A stretch of DNA of 64,000 nucleotides, taken from positions 1,488,001 through 1,552,000 of the forward strand of contig CP013997.1 in NCBI GenBank assembly GCA_001534745.1, read 5' to 3'. Origin of the DNA: Pseudomonas monteilii. Lineage in GTDB: Bacteria > Pseudomonadota > Gammaproteobacteria > Pseudomonadales > Pseudomonadaceae. Under the pieces are notes generated by a model that did not search any database, was not told the origin of the DNA, and saw nothing but the letters and a program-made list of their open reading frames with translations. The position numbers were made by a program, and so were the translations under genes. This document shows, one piece after another, positions 1 through 12,841 of this stretch. Numbering within the stretch: position 1 is the stretch's first letter; each line of letters begins with the position of its first letter.

Positions 1-681
1 GATCAGGTCCTGCCAGGGCAGGAACTCGTTGATGAACGCACCGACCACGGGCGTACGGCCCAGGCCGCCACCGACCAGCACGCGGAAGCCCAGTTCGCCG
101 GCCGCGTTGTACATCGGCTCCAGGCCGATGTCGTGGACTTCGATGGCCGCACGGTCTTGTTTCGAGCCGTTGATGGCGATCTTGAACTTGCGCGGCAGGA
201 AGGCGAATTCCGGGTGGAAGGTCGTCCACTGACGGACGATCTCGCACCAGGGGCGTGGATCGACCACCTCATCCTGGGCGACACCGGCGAACTGGTCGGT
301 GGTGGTGTTGCGCAGGCAGTTGCCGCTGGTCTGGATCGCGTGCATCTGCACGGTGGCCAGCTCGGCGAGGATGTCCGGGATGTCTTCCAGCGCCGGCCAG
401 TTGAACTGCACGTTCTGCCGGGTGCTGATGTGGGCGTAACCCTTGTCGTAGTCGCGGGCGATCTTCGCGAGCATGCGCGCCTGGGTGGCGTTCAACTGAC
501 CATAAGGGACGGCCACGCGCAGCATGGGGGCGAAACGCTGGATGTAGAGGCCATTCTGCAGGCGCAGAGGGCGGAATTCTTCTTCGCTCAGCTCACCGGC
601 CAGGTAGCGGCGGGTCTGATCACGGAACTGCTTGACGCGGTCCTCGATGATCCGCTGATCGTACTCGTCATATACGTACAT
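1..681 (-). CDS. cysI: Sulfite reductase hemoprotein (nitrite/sulfite reductase family), 5' part only
   Basis: This is the N-terminal 227 residues of a siroheme/4Fe-4S assimilatory sulfite reductase, which reduces sulfite to sulfide for cysteine synthesis in the cytoplasm. The start ATG at 681 gives MYVYDEYDQRIIEDRV. The nitrite/sulfite reductase ferredoxin-like half-domain follows, with the pattern FAPMLRVAVPYGQLNATQARMLA, and then HISTRQNVQFNWP and TSGNCLRNTT, typical of the siroheme-binding half of the family. The cluster-binding cysteines would lie beyond the window edge, so the gene is cut by the window rather than broken. In pseudomonads this gene usually lies near metH, as here. The choice between sulfite and nitrite as substrate rests on family knowledge, not on visible residues. 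Confidence 0.9.
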   Translation of the reverse strand, partial: MYVYDEYDQRIIEDRVKQFRDQTRRYLAGELSEEEFRPLRLQNGLYIQRFAPMLRVAVPYGQLNATQARMLAKIARDYDKGYAHISTRQNVQFNWPALEDIPDILAELATVQMHAIQTSGNCLRNTTTDQFAGVAQDEVVDPRPWCEIVRQWTTFHPEFAFLPRKFKIAINGSKQDRAAIEVHDIGLEPMYNAAGELGFRVLVGGGLGRTPVVGAFINEFLPWQDLI

Positions 682-1012
682 AAAAGTCCTGTCTCAGGCT
701 GCAGGCAGCTAATCGCGCGCACGGCCGCGCACTCCCGTTCGGAGCGGCGGGAAGATAGCATTTTGTGGATATGCGCTAAAGGGATGTTTTGGTATATGGA
801 AAGAACCTTCGGGACTAAGGGAAGAGGGGCAGGCTGCAAGTGACGAGCGGCAAGCGGCAAGCAGTTGGCGGGGGTTGCCAGTGAGCCTGCAGGGCGCGAG
901 GTCGCTGTAACCTGTAGTCTTCTTGTCATCCTAAAAACCCTGCTTGAGAAGTGGGCATTGTTGAACTTAACTCCCAGGGGTGTGCATTCATACCATCACA
1001 AGAGGCAATGCC

Positions 1013-1120
1013 ATGGGACACCCGACCAAGATGCGCAAGCCTGGAACCAGTGTCGATACGTGGGCGATCGTCTGCCTCGCCGTATTGGTCGTCGTAGCGG
1101 CGGTGTACTGGATCAGTTGA
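1013..1120 (+). CDS. Small single-pass membrane protein (35 aa)
   Basis: A 35-residue ORF begins MGHPTKMRKPGTSVDTW and continues into one strongly hydrophobic stretch (residues 18-34, IVCLAVLVVVAAVYWIS). This is the layout of a small inner-membrane protein with a positively charged cytoplasmic N-terminus. A purine-rich ribosome-binding sequence (AAGAGGCA) lies just upstream. It stands alone between the divergently read cysI and the REP array. I do not recognise a family. The good ribosome-binding sequence and single transmembrane design favour a real gene, but the short length leaves doubt. Confidence 0.55.
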   Translation: MGHPTKMRKPGTSVDTWAIVCLAVLVVVAAVYWIS

Positions 1121-1246
1121 GCGAAGGCGTCGACGCACTGGCCGGGCCTCATGGTTGGCCTGACAGATCGACGCAAGCCCTGTGTAGGAGCGACTGTCTT
1201 TTCTGCTCCGTACATGCCCGATCGCATGCGACGCCTGGCAGGGCCC

Positions 1247-1977
1247 TATCGCTGGCAAGCCAGCTCCCACCCAGACCTCTGCAGCAGTCAAGGTAGGCAT
1301 GGCTGCGCAAGCAGCTTGTGGGAGCGGGCTTGCCCGCGATGGCGTCCGGATCGTCACCGCCTGCATCGCTGGCAAGCCAGCTCCTACCCAGACCTCTGCA
1401 ACCGTCAATGTCGGCATGGCTGCGCAAGCAGCTTGTAGGAGCGGGCTTGCCCACGATGGCGTCCAGACCGTCACCGCCTGCATCGCTGGCAAGCCAGCTC
1501 CCACCCAGACCTCTGCAGCAGTCAAGGTAGGCATGGCTGCGCAAGCAGCTTGTAGGAGCGGGCTTGCCCACGATGGCGTCCGGGCCGTCACCGCCTGCAT
1601 CGCTGGCAAGCCAGCTCCCACCCAGACCTCTGCAGCAGTCAAGGTAGGCATGGCTGCGCAAGCAGCTTGTAGGAGCGGGCTTGCCCACGATGGCGTCCGG
1701 ACCGTCACCGCCTGCATCGCTGGCAAGCCAGCTCCCACCCAGACCTCTGCAGCTGTCAATGTCGACATGGCTGCGCAAGCAGCTTGTGGGAGCGGGCTTG
1801 CCCGCGATGGCGTCCGGACCGTCACCGCCTGCATCGCTGGCAAGCCAGCTCCCACCCAGACCTCTGCAGCTGTCAATGTCGACATGGCTGCGCAAGCAGC
1901 TTGTGGGAGCGGGCTTGCCCGCGATGGCGTCCGGACCGTCACCGCCTGCATCGCGGGCAAGCTAGCTCCCACAGGTC
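1247..1977. repeat. Tandem array of six 117-bp REP-pair (BIME-like) units plus a partial seventh
   Basis: The anchor CATCGCTGGCAAGC recurs at 1364, 1481, 1598, 1715, 1832 and 1949 (with a variant at 1247), exactly 117 bp apart. Each unit holds two inverted REP sequences: GGAGCGGGCTTGCCC(G/A)CGATG and, about 22 bp on, CATCGCTGGCAAGCCAGCTCC. They are followed by a linker of about 47 bp that contains its own hairpin, GCTGC-GCAA-GCAGC. Because 117 is a multiple of three, long spurious reading frames stay open on both strands, but they are repeat artefacts. No RAYT transposase is present nearby. A related single unit with the linker inverted lies at 15397-15520. Confidence 0.93.
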
Positions 1978-2043
1978 CGTGATCGCCTGTGCCACTGCGA
2001 TGTAAATACGGGTGAGCGGCCCCAGTACCGCGATCGGGTCTGA

Positions 2044-2061
2044 AGGGGCCCTGGAGCCCCT
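2044..2061 (-). terminator. Hairpin downstream of metH
   Basis: AGGGGC and GCCCCT form a 6-bp stem with a 6-base loop, 20 bp beyond the metH stop codon. There is no clear T tract on either strand, so it is only a candidate terminator. Confidence 0.35.
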
Positions 2062-2081
2062 CGATACACCGCTGACTCCAG

Positions 2082-5789
<3,708 letters not shown>

Positions 5790-5947
5790 GGGAACTACCT
5801 GGTCGGGCGAATATCAGAAGGGGCGGATCATAACAAAGGTGCACGGTTTTTAGACGCTCCGCGCTTTTGTATGAATTGCGCTCATGTTCAGCCGACCCCA
5901 TTCACCCCTTTATCGCGACAGTCTTTTCATCAACAGGATGCTGGCAC

Positions 5948-8248
5948 ATGGTGCACCGTTTACTTGTTCTGGCGCTGGCGACCCTGCTCAGTGGCGCCGC
6001 GCTCGGACAAGCCCCGCAATCGAGCCCCACGATCTCCTACACCCGTGACGTTCAACCGATCTTCACCGAGAAGTGCGTGGCCTGCCATGCCTGCAACGAC
6101 GCGGCCTGCCAGCTGAACCTGGGCAGCGCCGAAGGCGTCGAGCGCGGCGCCTCGAAGATGCCGGTCTACCAGGGCGAACGCAGCCAGGCCGCGCCGACCA
6201 CCCGGCTGTTCGAAGATGCCCACGGTGAGGAGGCCTGGCGGCGCAAGGGGTTCTATTCGGTGCTCGACGCCCAGGGCAGCCAGGCGGCGCTGATGGCGCG
6301 GATGCTCGAACTGGGGCACCAGACGCCCCTGACGCCCAATGCCAAGATTCCCAGCGACATCGCGCTGGGCCTGGGCCGAGAGAACATGTGCCCGATGCCC
6401 GTGGAGTTCGACGGCTATGTCGCCTCGCACCCGCGCCAGGGCATGCCCCTGGCCGTCACCGGCCTGACCGACGCCGAATACCAGACCTTGCAGCGCTGGC
6501 TCGCCGCCGGTGCGCCGATCGACCACCAGGCCATCGCACCCACGGCCGTCGAGGCCCGGCAGATCGCGCAGTGGGAAGCCCTGCTCAACCGTCCCGGCGC
6601 CAGCGAGGCTTTGGCGGCCCGCTGGCTCTACGAACACCTGTTCCTGGCCCACGTGCACTTCGAGGGCGGCGAGCCCGACCACTTCTTCCAATGGGTCCGT
6701 TCGCGCACGCCCAGTGGCCAGCCGGTCGATCCGATCGCCACGCGACGGCCCAACGACGCACCCGGCACCACGTTCTACTACCGGCTGCGACCGGTCCAGG
6801 GCGTGATCGTGCACAAGACCCACATCACCTACCCGATGAGCCCGGCCAAGCTGGCGCGGGTCAAGGCGCTGTTCTACGCCGGTGACTGGCAGGTCGACAG
6901 CGTGCCGGGGTACGGGCGGCAGCGCCGCGCCAATCCGTTCGAGACCTTCGCCGCGATTCCGGCGCGCGCGCGCTACCAGTTCATGCTCGACAACGCCGAG
7001 TACTTCGTGCGCACGTTCATCCGCGGGCCGGTCTGCCGTGGGCAGATCGCGACCGACGTGATCCGCGACAACTTCTGGGTGCTGTTTCAGGACCCGAGTC
7101 AGGACCCGTACGTCACCGACGCGCGCTACCGCGCCCAGGCCACGCCGCTGCTGGCCATGCCCGGGCAGATCGACAACGTCACCAGCGTGCTGTCGCTGTG
7201 GCTGACCTACCGCGACAAGCGCAATGCCTACGAGGCCCTGCGCCGCGACACCTACGCCACCTTGCCGGCGCCCGACTGGAACACCCTCTGGAAAGGCAAC
7301 GACGATGCCTTGCTGAGCATTTTCCGGCATTTCGACAGCGCCTCGGTGACCAAGGGGCTGATCGGCGATGTGCCGCAGACCTCCTGGCTGTTCGACTATC
7401 CGTTGCTCGAACGCACCTACTACCAGCTGGCGGTCAACTTCGACGTGTTCGGCAACGTGTCGCACCAGTTGCAGACCCGCCTGTATTTCGACCTGATCCG
7501 CAACGGCGCCGAGATCAACTTCCTGCGCCTGATGCCGGCCGCGAGCCGGGCGGACATGCTCAGCGACTGGTACCAGGACGGCGGCAAGCTGAAGATGCTG
7601 TTCGACTACGAAGGCATCGACACCCATACGCCGAGCGCACTGCGCCTGCGCGCCGAGGATCCGCGTCGCGATTTCGGCATGCAGCTGCTGCAGCGCTACG
7701 CGGCCCTCGACGCCTCGCCCGATCCGATCAACCGCTGCCTGGGCGCCGCCTGCTACCGGCCTGGCATCGGCAAGGACTTCCAGTACGCCGAACAGGCGCT
7801 GAGCCGCCTGGCATCGCGACCGGCAGGTGGGCTCAAGGTCATCGAGCGCCTGCCGGAGGCCACGCTGCTGCGCGTCGAAGGGCAGGGCGGCCAGCGCGAG
7901 GTCTACAGCCTGCTGCGCAATCGTGCGCACACCAACGTGGCGTTCCTGCTGGGCGAGAGCTACCGCTACCAGCCAGCGCTGGACACGCTGACGATCTACC
8001 CAGGCGTCATGAGCAGCTACCCCAACTTCATGTTCAACGTACCTGCCGACCAAGTGCCGGCGTTCGTCGAGGCCATGGAGGCAGCGCGGGACGATGCAGG
8101 CCGGTTCGAGCGCATCGTCGAGCGCTGGGGCATTCGCCGCAGTCACCCCGAATTCTGGCGTTACTTCCACGACATGGACCGCTACATCAAAGAGGTCGCG
8201 CCCCTGGAGGCAGGTGTGCTGGACATGAACCGCTACGAGAACCTTTGA
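5948..8248 (+). CDS. cti: Periplasmic fatty-acid cis/trans isomerase (heme protein)
   Basis: This 766-residue enzyme converts cis- to trans-unsaturated acyl chains in membrane phospholipids, a fast response to solvents and heat that is known from P. putida and relatives. An N-terminal signal peptide (residues 1-20, MVHRLLVLALATLLSGAALG) directs it to the periplasm. A cytochrome-c-type heme site CVACH lies at residues 43-47, within YTRDVQPIFTEKCVACHAC. The start at 5948 was chosen because it puts the signal peptide at the very N-terminus and gives the length known for the P. putida protein. A longer in-frame extension to 5867 would bury it. The gene is divergent from metH. Confidence 0.95.
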   Translation: MVHRLLVLALATLLSGAALGQAPQSSPTISYTRDVQPIFTEKCVACHACNDAACQLNLGSAEGVERGASKMPVYQGERSQAAPTTRLFEDAHGEEAWRRKGFYSVLDAQGSQAALMARMLELGHQTPLTPNAKIPSDIALGLGRENMCPMPVEFDGYVASHPRQGMPLAVTGLTDAEYQTLQRWLAAGAPIDHQAIAPTAVEARQIAQWEALLNRPGASEALAARWLYEHLFLAHVHFEGGEPDHFFQWVRSRTPSGQPVDPIATRRPNDAPGTTFYYRLRPVQGVIVHKTHITYPMSPAKLARVKALFYAGDWQVDSVPGYGRQRRANPFETFAAIPARARYQFMLDNAEYFVRTFIRGPVCRGQIATDVIRDNFWVLFQDPSQDPYVTDARYRAQATPLLAMPGQIDNVTSVLSLWLTYRDKRNAYEALRRDTYATLPAPDWNTLWKGNDDALLSIFRHFDSASVTKGLIGDVPQTSWLFDYPLLERTYYQLAVNFDVFGNVSHQLQTRLYFDLIRNGAEINFLRLMPAASRADMLSDWYQDGGKLKMLFDYEGIDTHTPSALRLRAEDPRRDFGMQLLQRYAALDASPDPINRCLGAACYRPGIGKDFQYAEQALSRLASRPAGGLKVIERLPEATLLRVEGQGGQREVYSLLRNRAHTNVAFLLGESYRYQPALDTLTIYPGVMSSYPNFMFNVPADQVPAFVEAMEAARDDAGRFERIVERWGIRRSHPEFWRYFHDMDRYIKEVAPLEAGVLDMNRYENL

Positions 8249-8387
8249 TCGGACCGGGGGAGCTTTTCGGGCAGGGCAGGGTCCCTAGAGGCGGGCGGCC
8301 TCTCTGGCGCCGCGAGGATAGAGCTGCATGCGTTGCGTGCAGCTCGCCAGAGACGGCCTGAATGCACCGACCTCAATGGGACACTTC

Positions 8388-9422
8388 ATGCTGTATTCGC
8401 TTCAGGCTCTCCGGGCATTCGCCGCCTGGGTGGTGGTGTGTCATCACTTCATGCAGATCTTCTTCGACTTCCACCCCAGCGGTCCCATCGGGCGGTTCTT
8501 CACCGAACGCGGTGCAGTGGGGGTCGACATCTTCTTCGTCATCAGCGGGCTGGTGATCTACCTTTCGACCCGTGACAAGCCCATGGCGCCGCAACGGTTC
8601 ATGCTGCTGCGTGTCCTGCGCATCGTGCCGGCCTACTGGTTCTACACCGGGCTCATGGCCCTGCTGCTGTTCAGCGCCAGCCGCTGGATGCCGCATCAGG
8701 TCTTCGACTGGCAGCACCTGGCGCTGTCGCTGTTGTTCATTCCTGCGGAAAATCCTGGGGGCTACGGCCTGTATCCCACCCTCAACGTCGGCTGGACCCT
8801 GAACTTCGAGATGTTCTTCTACCTGCTGTTTTCCCTGGTGTTCCTGGTACGCCAGCGCCTGCACCTGGTGTTGGTGGGGGTCGCCTTGCTGATCGTCAGC
8901 GAAGGGCTGGCCCGGGCCGGCCTGCTGAGTCGGTTCTACAGCAACGACATCATCTACGAGTTCCTGCTCGGCATCGGCATCGGCGTGCTCTATCAGCGTG
9001 GGTTGATCCGCCAGGGCCTGTGGTGGCCGCTCGCGGTCCTGGGCGCCGCGTGCTGGGCCATCTACCATTTCGACGCCTCCCAGCGGCTGGTTCACTGGGG
9101 CTTGCCAAGCGCGCTGGTGGTGCTGGCCTTCATCGGCCTGGAGCGCTATTTCAAGGGCAGCCAATTGCTCAAGGCTCTGGGGGACTGTTCCTATTCGGTG
9201 TACCTGATCCATGTGCTGGTGCTGTGGTCAGGCTGGTTCGTCAGCCAGCGGTTCGGCATCGACCCTTACCTGACGTTCGCCGCCTGCGTGCCACTGATCG
9301 GCGCAGCGTCCTGGCTGAGCTACCGGTGGCTGGAATGCGGCGTCTACCGACGGAGCAAGGCGTGGTGCGAGGCGCGTCTGCAGCCTGGCGCCGAGCTGGT
9401 GCTTTCCCGAGTCAAATACTAG
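8388..9422 (+). CDS. Acyltransferase family 3 membrane protein
   Basis: A protein of about 344 residues belongs to the acyltransferase-3 (OafA/WecH/NodX-like) family, integral membrane enzymes that O-acylate surface sugars. The N-terminus MLYSLQALRAFAAWVVVCHH carries the family's LRAxAxxxVxxxH motif, and GAVGVDIFFVISGLVI is the second signature. About ten hydrophobic helices follow, and the protein ends in a basic tail. The substrate cannot be read from sequence, although O-antigen or another envelope glycan is likely. The ATG at 8388 was chosen because the family motif begins directly after it. An ATG at 8376 is also in frame. Confidence 0.85.
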   Translation: MLYSLQALRAFAAWVVVCHHFMQIFFDFHPSGPIGRFFTERGAVGVDIFFVISGLVIYLSTRDKPMAPQRFMLLRVLRIVPAYWFYTGLMALLLFSASRWMPHQVFDWQHLALSLLFIPAENPGGYGLYPTLNVGWTLNFEMFFYLLFSLVFLVRQRLHLVLVGVALLIVSEGLARAGLLSRFYSNDIIYEFLLGIGIGVLYQRGLIRQGLWWPLAVLGAACWAIYHFDASQRLVHWGLPSALVVLAFIGLERYFKGSQLLKALGDCSYSVYLIHVLVLWSGWFVSQRFGIDPYLTFAACVPLIGAASWLSYRWLECGVYRRSKAWCEARLQPGAELVLSRVKY

Positions 9423-9471
9423 GACTTTGTTGCGTCGCCAGGTTGGCGTACACTGGGACGCAAGTCTGTGA

Positions 9472-10065
<594 letters not shown>

Positions 10066-10097
10066 GTCCGCGGGCGCGGCACAACGTCGCAGCAGGC

Positions 10098-10130
10098 GGC
10101 GAGGGCGGCACGTGCTGCCGTGCCCTCGCC
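10098..10130 (+). terminator. Hairpin after nfuA
   Basis: GGCGAGGGC (10098-10106) pairs perfectly with GCCCTCGCC (10122-10130). An inner GGCA/TGCC stem (10107-10110 and 10116-10119) extends it. It lies 33 bp beyond the nfuA stop and lacks a T tract, so termination is inferred from position and strength only. Confidence 0.45.
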
Positions 10131-10288
10131 GACGCCTGGTCGCGCAGTACCTGCTCTGCCCCAGGCCTGCACGTGTCTCGAGCCGTGAAAGTAGGTTCGA
10201 CGGCACAGGCATTGATTGGACAAGATTTTAATGAACCCTCGGCGTGTGTGGAGAACCAAAGAGGTACACGCACACCGGAGACTCATTC

Positions 10289-10501
10289 ATGGAAATCGGA
10301 ACGATCTGGATCATCCTCGCTGCGGTTCTCATCCTGCTTCAGATCTGGGCGATCTGGCACATCATCGGCAGTGACCGTCGCGCGGAGCGCAAGATGCTCT
10401 GGGTGGTGTTCGTGGTCTGGCTGCCCTTCATCGGCCTGATCGCCTGGGCGATTCGTGGCCCGCGTGCGGTCAAGGGCAAGGATGTGCTGGAAGAGAAGTA
10501 A
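10289..10501 (+). CDS. Small PLDc_N-type membrane protein (70 aa)
   Basis: The 70-residue protein has two membrane segments (about residues 5-27 and 37-57) joined by a short charged loop, GSDRRAERKML, and a basic-acidic tail ending KGKDVLEEK. The hydrophobic pattern LLQIWAIWHII ... VVWLPFIGLIAWAI resembles the phospholipase D nuclease N-terminal-like (PLDc_N) family of small inner-membrane proteins, whose role is unknown. The start is supported by CCGGAGA a few bases upstream and gives MEIGTIWIILAAV. It is followed directly by a terminator hairpin, so it is probably a single-gene transcript. Confidence 0.85.
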   Translation: MEIGTIWIILAAVLILLQIWAIWHIIGSDRRAERKMLWVVFVVWLPFIGLIAWAIRGPRAVKGKDVLEEK

Positions 10502-10513
10502 CGTCCATTCCAG

Positions 10514-10532
10514 GGGCCGCGTCGCGGCCCTT
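10514..10532 (+). terminator. Intrinsic terminator after the PLDc_N-like gene
   Basis: GGGCCGC and GCGGCCC form a 7-bp stem around GTC, followed by TT and a T-rich stretch. It separates the small membrane gene from the convergent nitronate monooxygenase gene. Confidence 0.65.
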
Positions 10533-10539
10533 CATGTTG

Positions 10540-11622
10540 CTACACACTCGATGTTCCGATCAGGGCAAGCGCCTTGGTCGCGATGTCGCGTGTCAGCTCG
10601 TCTGCGGGCAGGTGACGACCGAGGCGCAAGGCCTGGCCTGACCACAGGTTCCCGAAATCGCTGGTGCCTCGGGCATCGTCCACCGCGCGCAGTGGCATCA
10701 GGGCGCCGCCCGCCAGGGGGAAGGCCGGTGCCAGCGGGCTCAGCGGCCCCAGTTCGCGCATCACACGATTGACGATGCCGCGCGCAGGGCGGCCGGTGAA
10801 CAGGTTGGTCAGCGCGGTCTCGCTCGCCGAGGCGCTGTCCAGCGCCCGACGGTGAGCCGTCGATACCTTCGCCTGCGGAGTGAACAGGTAGGTCGTGCCG
10901 ATCTGCACGGCCGAGGCTCCCAACGCCAGGGCGGCAACCAACCCGCGGTGGTCGGCGATACCGCCGGCCGCGATGACCGGTACGCTCACGGCATCGGCCA
11001 CCTGAGGGACCAGGGCGAAGGTGCCGATCTGGCTGTTGACGTCCTCGCTCAGAAACATCCCGCGGTGTCCACCGGCTTCGGCGCCCATGGCGATGATGGC
11101 ATCGCATCCATGGGCTTGAAGCCATCGTGCCTCTTCGACCGTGGTGGCGCTGGAGAGCACCTTGGCGCCTGTCGCCTTGACGCGCTGCAGCAGGTCAGGC
11201 GCGGGCAGGCCGAAATGGAAGCTGACGACCTCGGGACGCTTCGCCTCGATCAGGGCGCAACCGGCTTCATCGAACGGTGCGCGACTGGACACGGGTGTCG
11301 GCGCCGAGAAGTCGAGGCCAAGCTCTTCGTAGTAGGGCTTGAGCGCCTGCTTCCAGCGCGCCTCGCGTGCCGCATCCGCCGCTGGGGAGTGGTGGCAGAA
11401 GAAGTTCAGGTTCAACGGGCCCTGGCAGGCGGCCCTGAACGCGTCGATCTCCTGCTCGATCAAGTCCGGGCTCAGCAGGGCGCAGGGGAGTGCGCCTAGC
11501 CCGCCGGCGTTCCCCACCGCGATGGCCAGCGCCGCGCCGCTCGCTCCGGCCATGGGCGCCTGGAGAATGGGCACGTCGATGCCCAGCAGGTCGAGAAGAC
11601 GGCGGTCTGGCCAGGTGCGCAT
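10540..11622 (-). CDS. Nitronate monooxygenase (2-nitropropane dioxygenase family)
   Basis: A 360-residue FMN-dependent TIM-barrel enzyme that oxidises alkyl nitronates such as propionate-3-nitronate, detoxifying them. The N-terminal FMN-phosphate loop reads PILQAPMAGASGAALAIAVGNAGGLG. The barrel core contains IIAMGAEAGGHRG, whose histidine matches the catalytic base of class I enzymes, and VPVIAAGGIADHRG with ALGASAVQIGT. The start at 11622 has GAGGAG upstream. Two small genes of the same strand lie directly upstream (56-aa and DUF1883 proteins), so a three-gene transcript is possible. Enoyl-ACP reductase FabK shares this fold but differs in the histidine region. Confidence 0.92.
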   Translation of the reverse strand: MRTWPDRRLLDLLGIDVPILQAPMAGASGAALAIAVGNAGGLGALPCALLSPDLIEQEIDAFRAACQGPLNLNFFCHHSPAADAAREARWKQALKPYYEELGLDFSAPTPVSSRAPFDEAGCALIEAKRPEVVSFHFGLPAPDLLQRVKATGAKVLSSATTVEEARWLQAHGCDAIIAMGAEAGGHRGMFLSEDVNSQIGTFALVPQVADAVSVPVIAAGGIADHRGLVAALALGASAVQIGTTYLFTPQAKVSTAHRRALDSASASETALTNLFTGRPARGIVNRVMRELGPLSPLAPAFPLAGGALMPLRAVDDARGTSDFGNLWSGQALRLGRHLPADELTRDIATKALALIGTSSV

Positions 11623-11640
11623 GGCGGACTCCTCGTGTGG

Positions 11641-11811
11641 TTACAGGGCCTTGCTGACGGCGATGTCGCTGATCTGCTCGGCCTCGTCGCCGTGCAGCTT
11701 GCGCAGCGCTTCACGGGCCTGCTCGAGCGAGGCGTCGGTCATCAGCGCGAAGTCCCAGCGGCGCATGCCGTCGAGCGTGTACTTGATCACGTATTTGGTG
11801 GTCTGGGTCAT
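11641..11811 (-). CDS. Conserved small hypothetical protein (56 aa)
   Basis: A 56-residue ORF reads MTQTTKYVIKYTLDGMRRWDF and then LEQAREALRKLHGDEAEQISDIAVSKAL. The predicted fold is a short strand followed by helices. The codon third positions are strongly GC-biased like the neighbours, and the gene is packed between two genes of the same strand, 18 bp before the nitronate monooxygenase start and 7 bp after the DUF1883 stop. I recognise no domain. The tight packing and the Pseudomonas-like codon use support a real gene. Its function is unknown. Confidence 0.7.
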   Translation of the reverse strand: MTQTTKYVIKYTLDGMRRWDFALMTDASLEQAREALRKLHGDEAEQISDIAVSKAL

Positions 11812-11818
11812 GGCAGCG

Positions 11819-12121
11819 TTATCTCAGTTGCGACGAGGAGCGACGGACGATCTTGATCTTGTGGGTGAACGCCGGCTTGCGGGTCACCGAGATCGGCCGA
11901 GTGGTGACGGTATCCAGGGTGATGTTCCAGAAACCCGTGCTCGGCACGGTGATCTTCGCCGGGAAGCGATCGAACGCGCCACCGTGATAGGTATGACGGC
12001 CGCCATTCTTGAAGCTGCGGAAGTTGGCGTCGTTCATCAGGCGAATGTTGCAGCGCTGGGAACACTCGATGACGACGATGTCATCTTCGTTGAGGTGCTC
12101 GCGCTGGTGGATGAATTTCAT
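11819..12121 (-). CDS. DUF1883-type small protein
   Basis: This 100-residue protein begins MKFIHQREHLNEDDIVVIECSQRCNIRL and ends in a basic tail, KIKIVRRSSSQLR. The pattern DVVIVxCSxxCNIRLMNDxNFxxFKxGGRHxYxGG followed by FPAKITVPSTGFWNITLDT matches the DUF1883 family as I remember it. It is an all-beta fold found alone or fused to TIR domains, with no established role. The start at 12121 has GCGGAG at good distance. It leads a run of three same-strand genes ending with the nitronate monooxygenase. Confidence 0.85.
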   Translation of the reverse strand: MKFIHQREHLNEDDIVVIECSQRCNIRLMNDANFRSFKNGGRHTYHGGAFDRFPAKITVPSTGFWNITLDTVTTRPISVTRKPAFTHKIKIVRRSSSQLR

Positions 12122-12281
12122 GAAGGGCTCCGCAAGGTAAAGGTTCTGCAAGCGCGCACGATACCACGATGTGCCGGGCCGTTGCCCTGCGTCATGGCAG
12201 GTGGGCAAGTATCTGTGGCAGTGCCGGGAGCAAAACCGCCCGGTCACGGTCATAAGGGTTTTTGCGGAGAACTCGAACCCC

Positions 12282-12641
12282 ATGAAGTGGATCGTCGCCG
12301 GTTTGGCACTCGCGCTGGGCGGATGCGCCAGCGTCTCGGAACTCGAACAGTCCCATGAAACGATGGACGTCATGTCGGGCAAGACGCCCCGGCAGTACGC
12401 CGAGTGCGTCAAGGCGCACCTGGCCAATGAACGGGGACCGTTGCAGGAAGAGGTCAGGGGTGAAGGGCTGCGGCTGATCGTGCCGCAGAAGCTCGCCGCG
12501 GGCGCAGGGCCGGCCGCCTTGCTGGACATCGACAAGAAGGGCGAGGGCAGCAGCATCAAGGTGCACGAGCGGTTGAGCAACTTCCCGCTGCGTCCGGGCG
12601 ATGTACGCCAGGCAGCCACCGAGTGCATCTCGGGCACGTGA
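12282..12641 (+). CDS. Small lipoprotein (119 aa)
   Basis: The protein starts MKWIVAGLALALGGCASVSEL. This is a type II signal peptide with lipobox LGGC, so residue 15 would be the lipidated cysteine and the mature protein would sit in the membrane facing the periplasm. The body (YAECVKAHLANERGPLQEEVRGEGLRLIVPQKLAAGAG) contains two further cysteines (in YAECV and ATECISGT) that may form a disulfide. I do not recognise a named family. The ATG at 12282 was chosen because it places the signal peptide at the N-terminus. Upstream in-frame codons would add 37 unrelated residues. Confidence 0.8.
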   Translation: MKWIVAGLALALGGCASVSELEQSHETMDVMSGKTPRQYAECVKAHLANERGPLQEEVRGEGLRLIVPQKLAAGAGPAALLDIDKKGEGSSIKVHERLSNFPLRPGDVRQAATECISGT

Positions 12642-12841
12642 CCGACGAGTCGATGTGTATCGGTCTGGCCGGGACACGCGAAAAATATTTGCCGGCCCCG
12701 ATGTTCAGGGGCACAGGGAACTATCTACACTACCAGCGCCTCTATCACGGAATCGAACGAGCGCAGCCAGGCACCGTAGGGCGACCGAGGCCTCATGAGA
12801 CTGCGCCGATTTCACACCGCCGAGCCCCATTAAGGACGTAT

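Noticed and set aside
5790..5947. Cobalamin riboswitch before metH
   Set aside because: The gap is short and no B12-box-like consensus was recognised.
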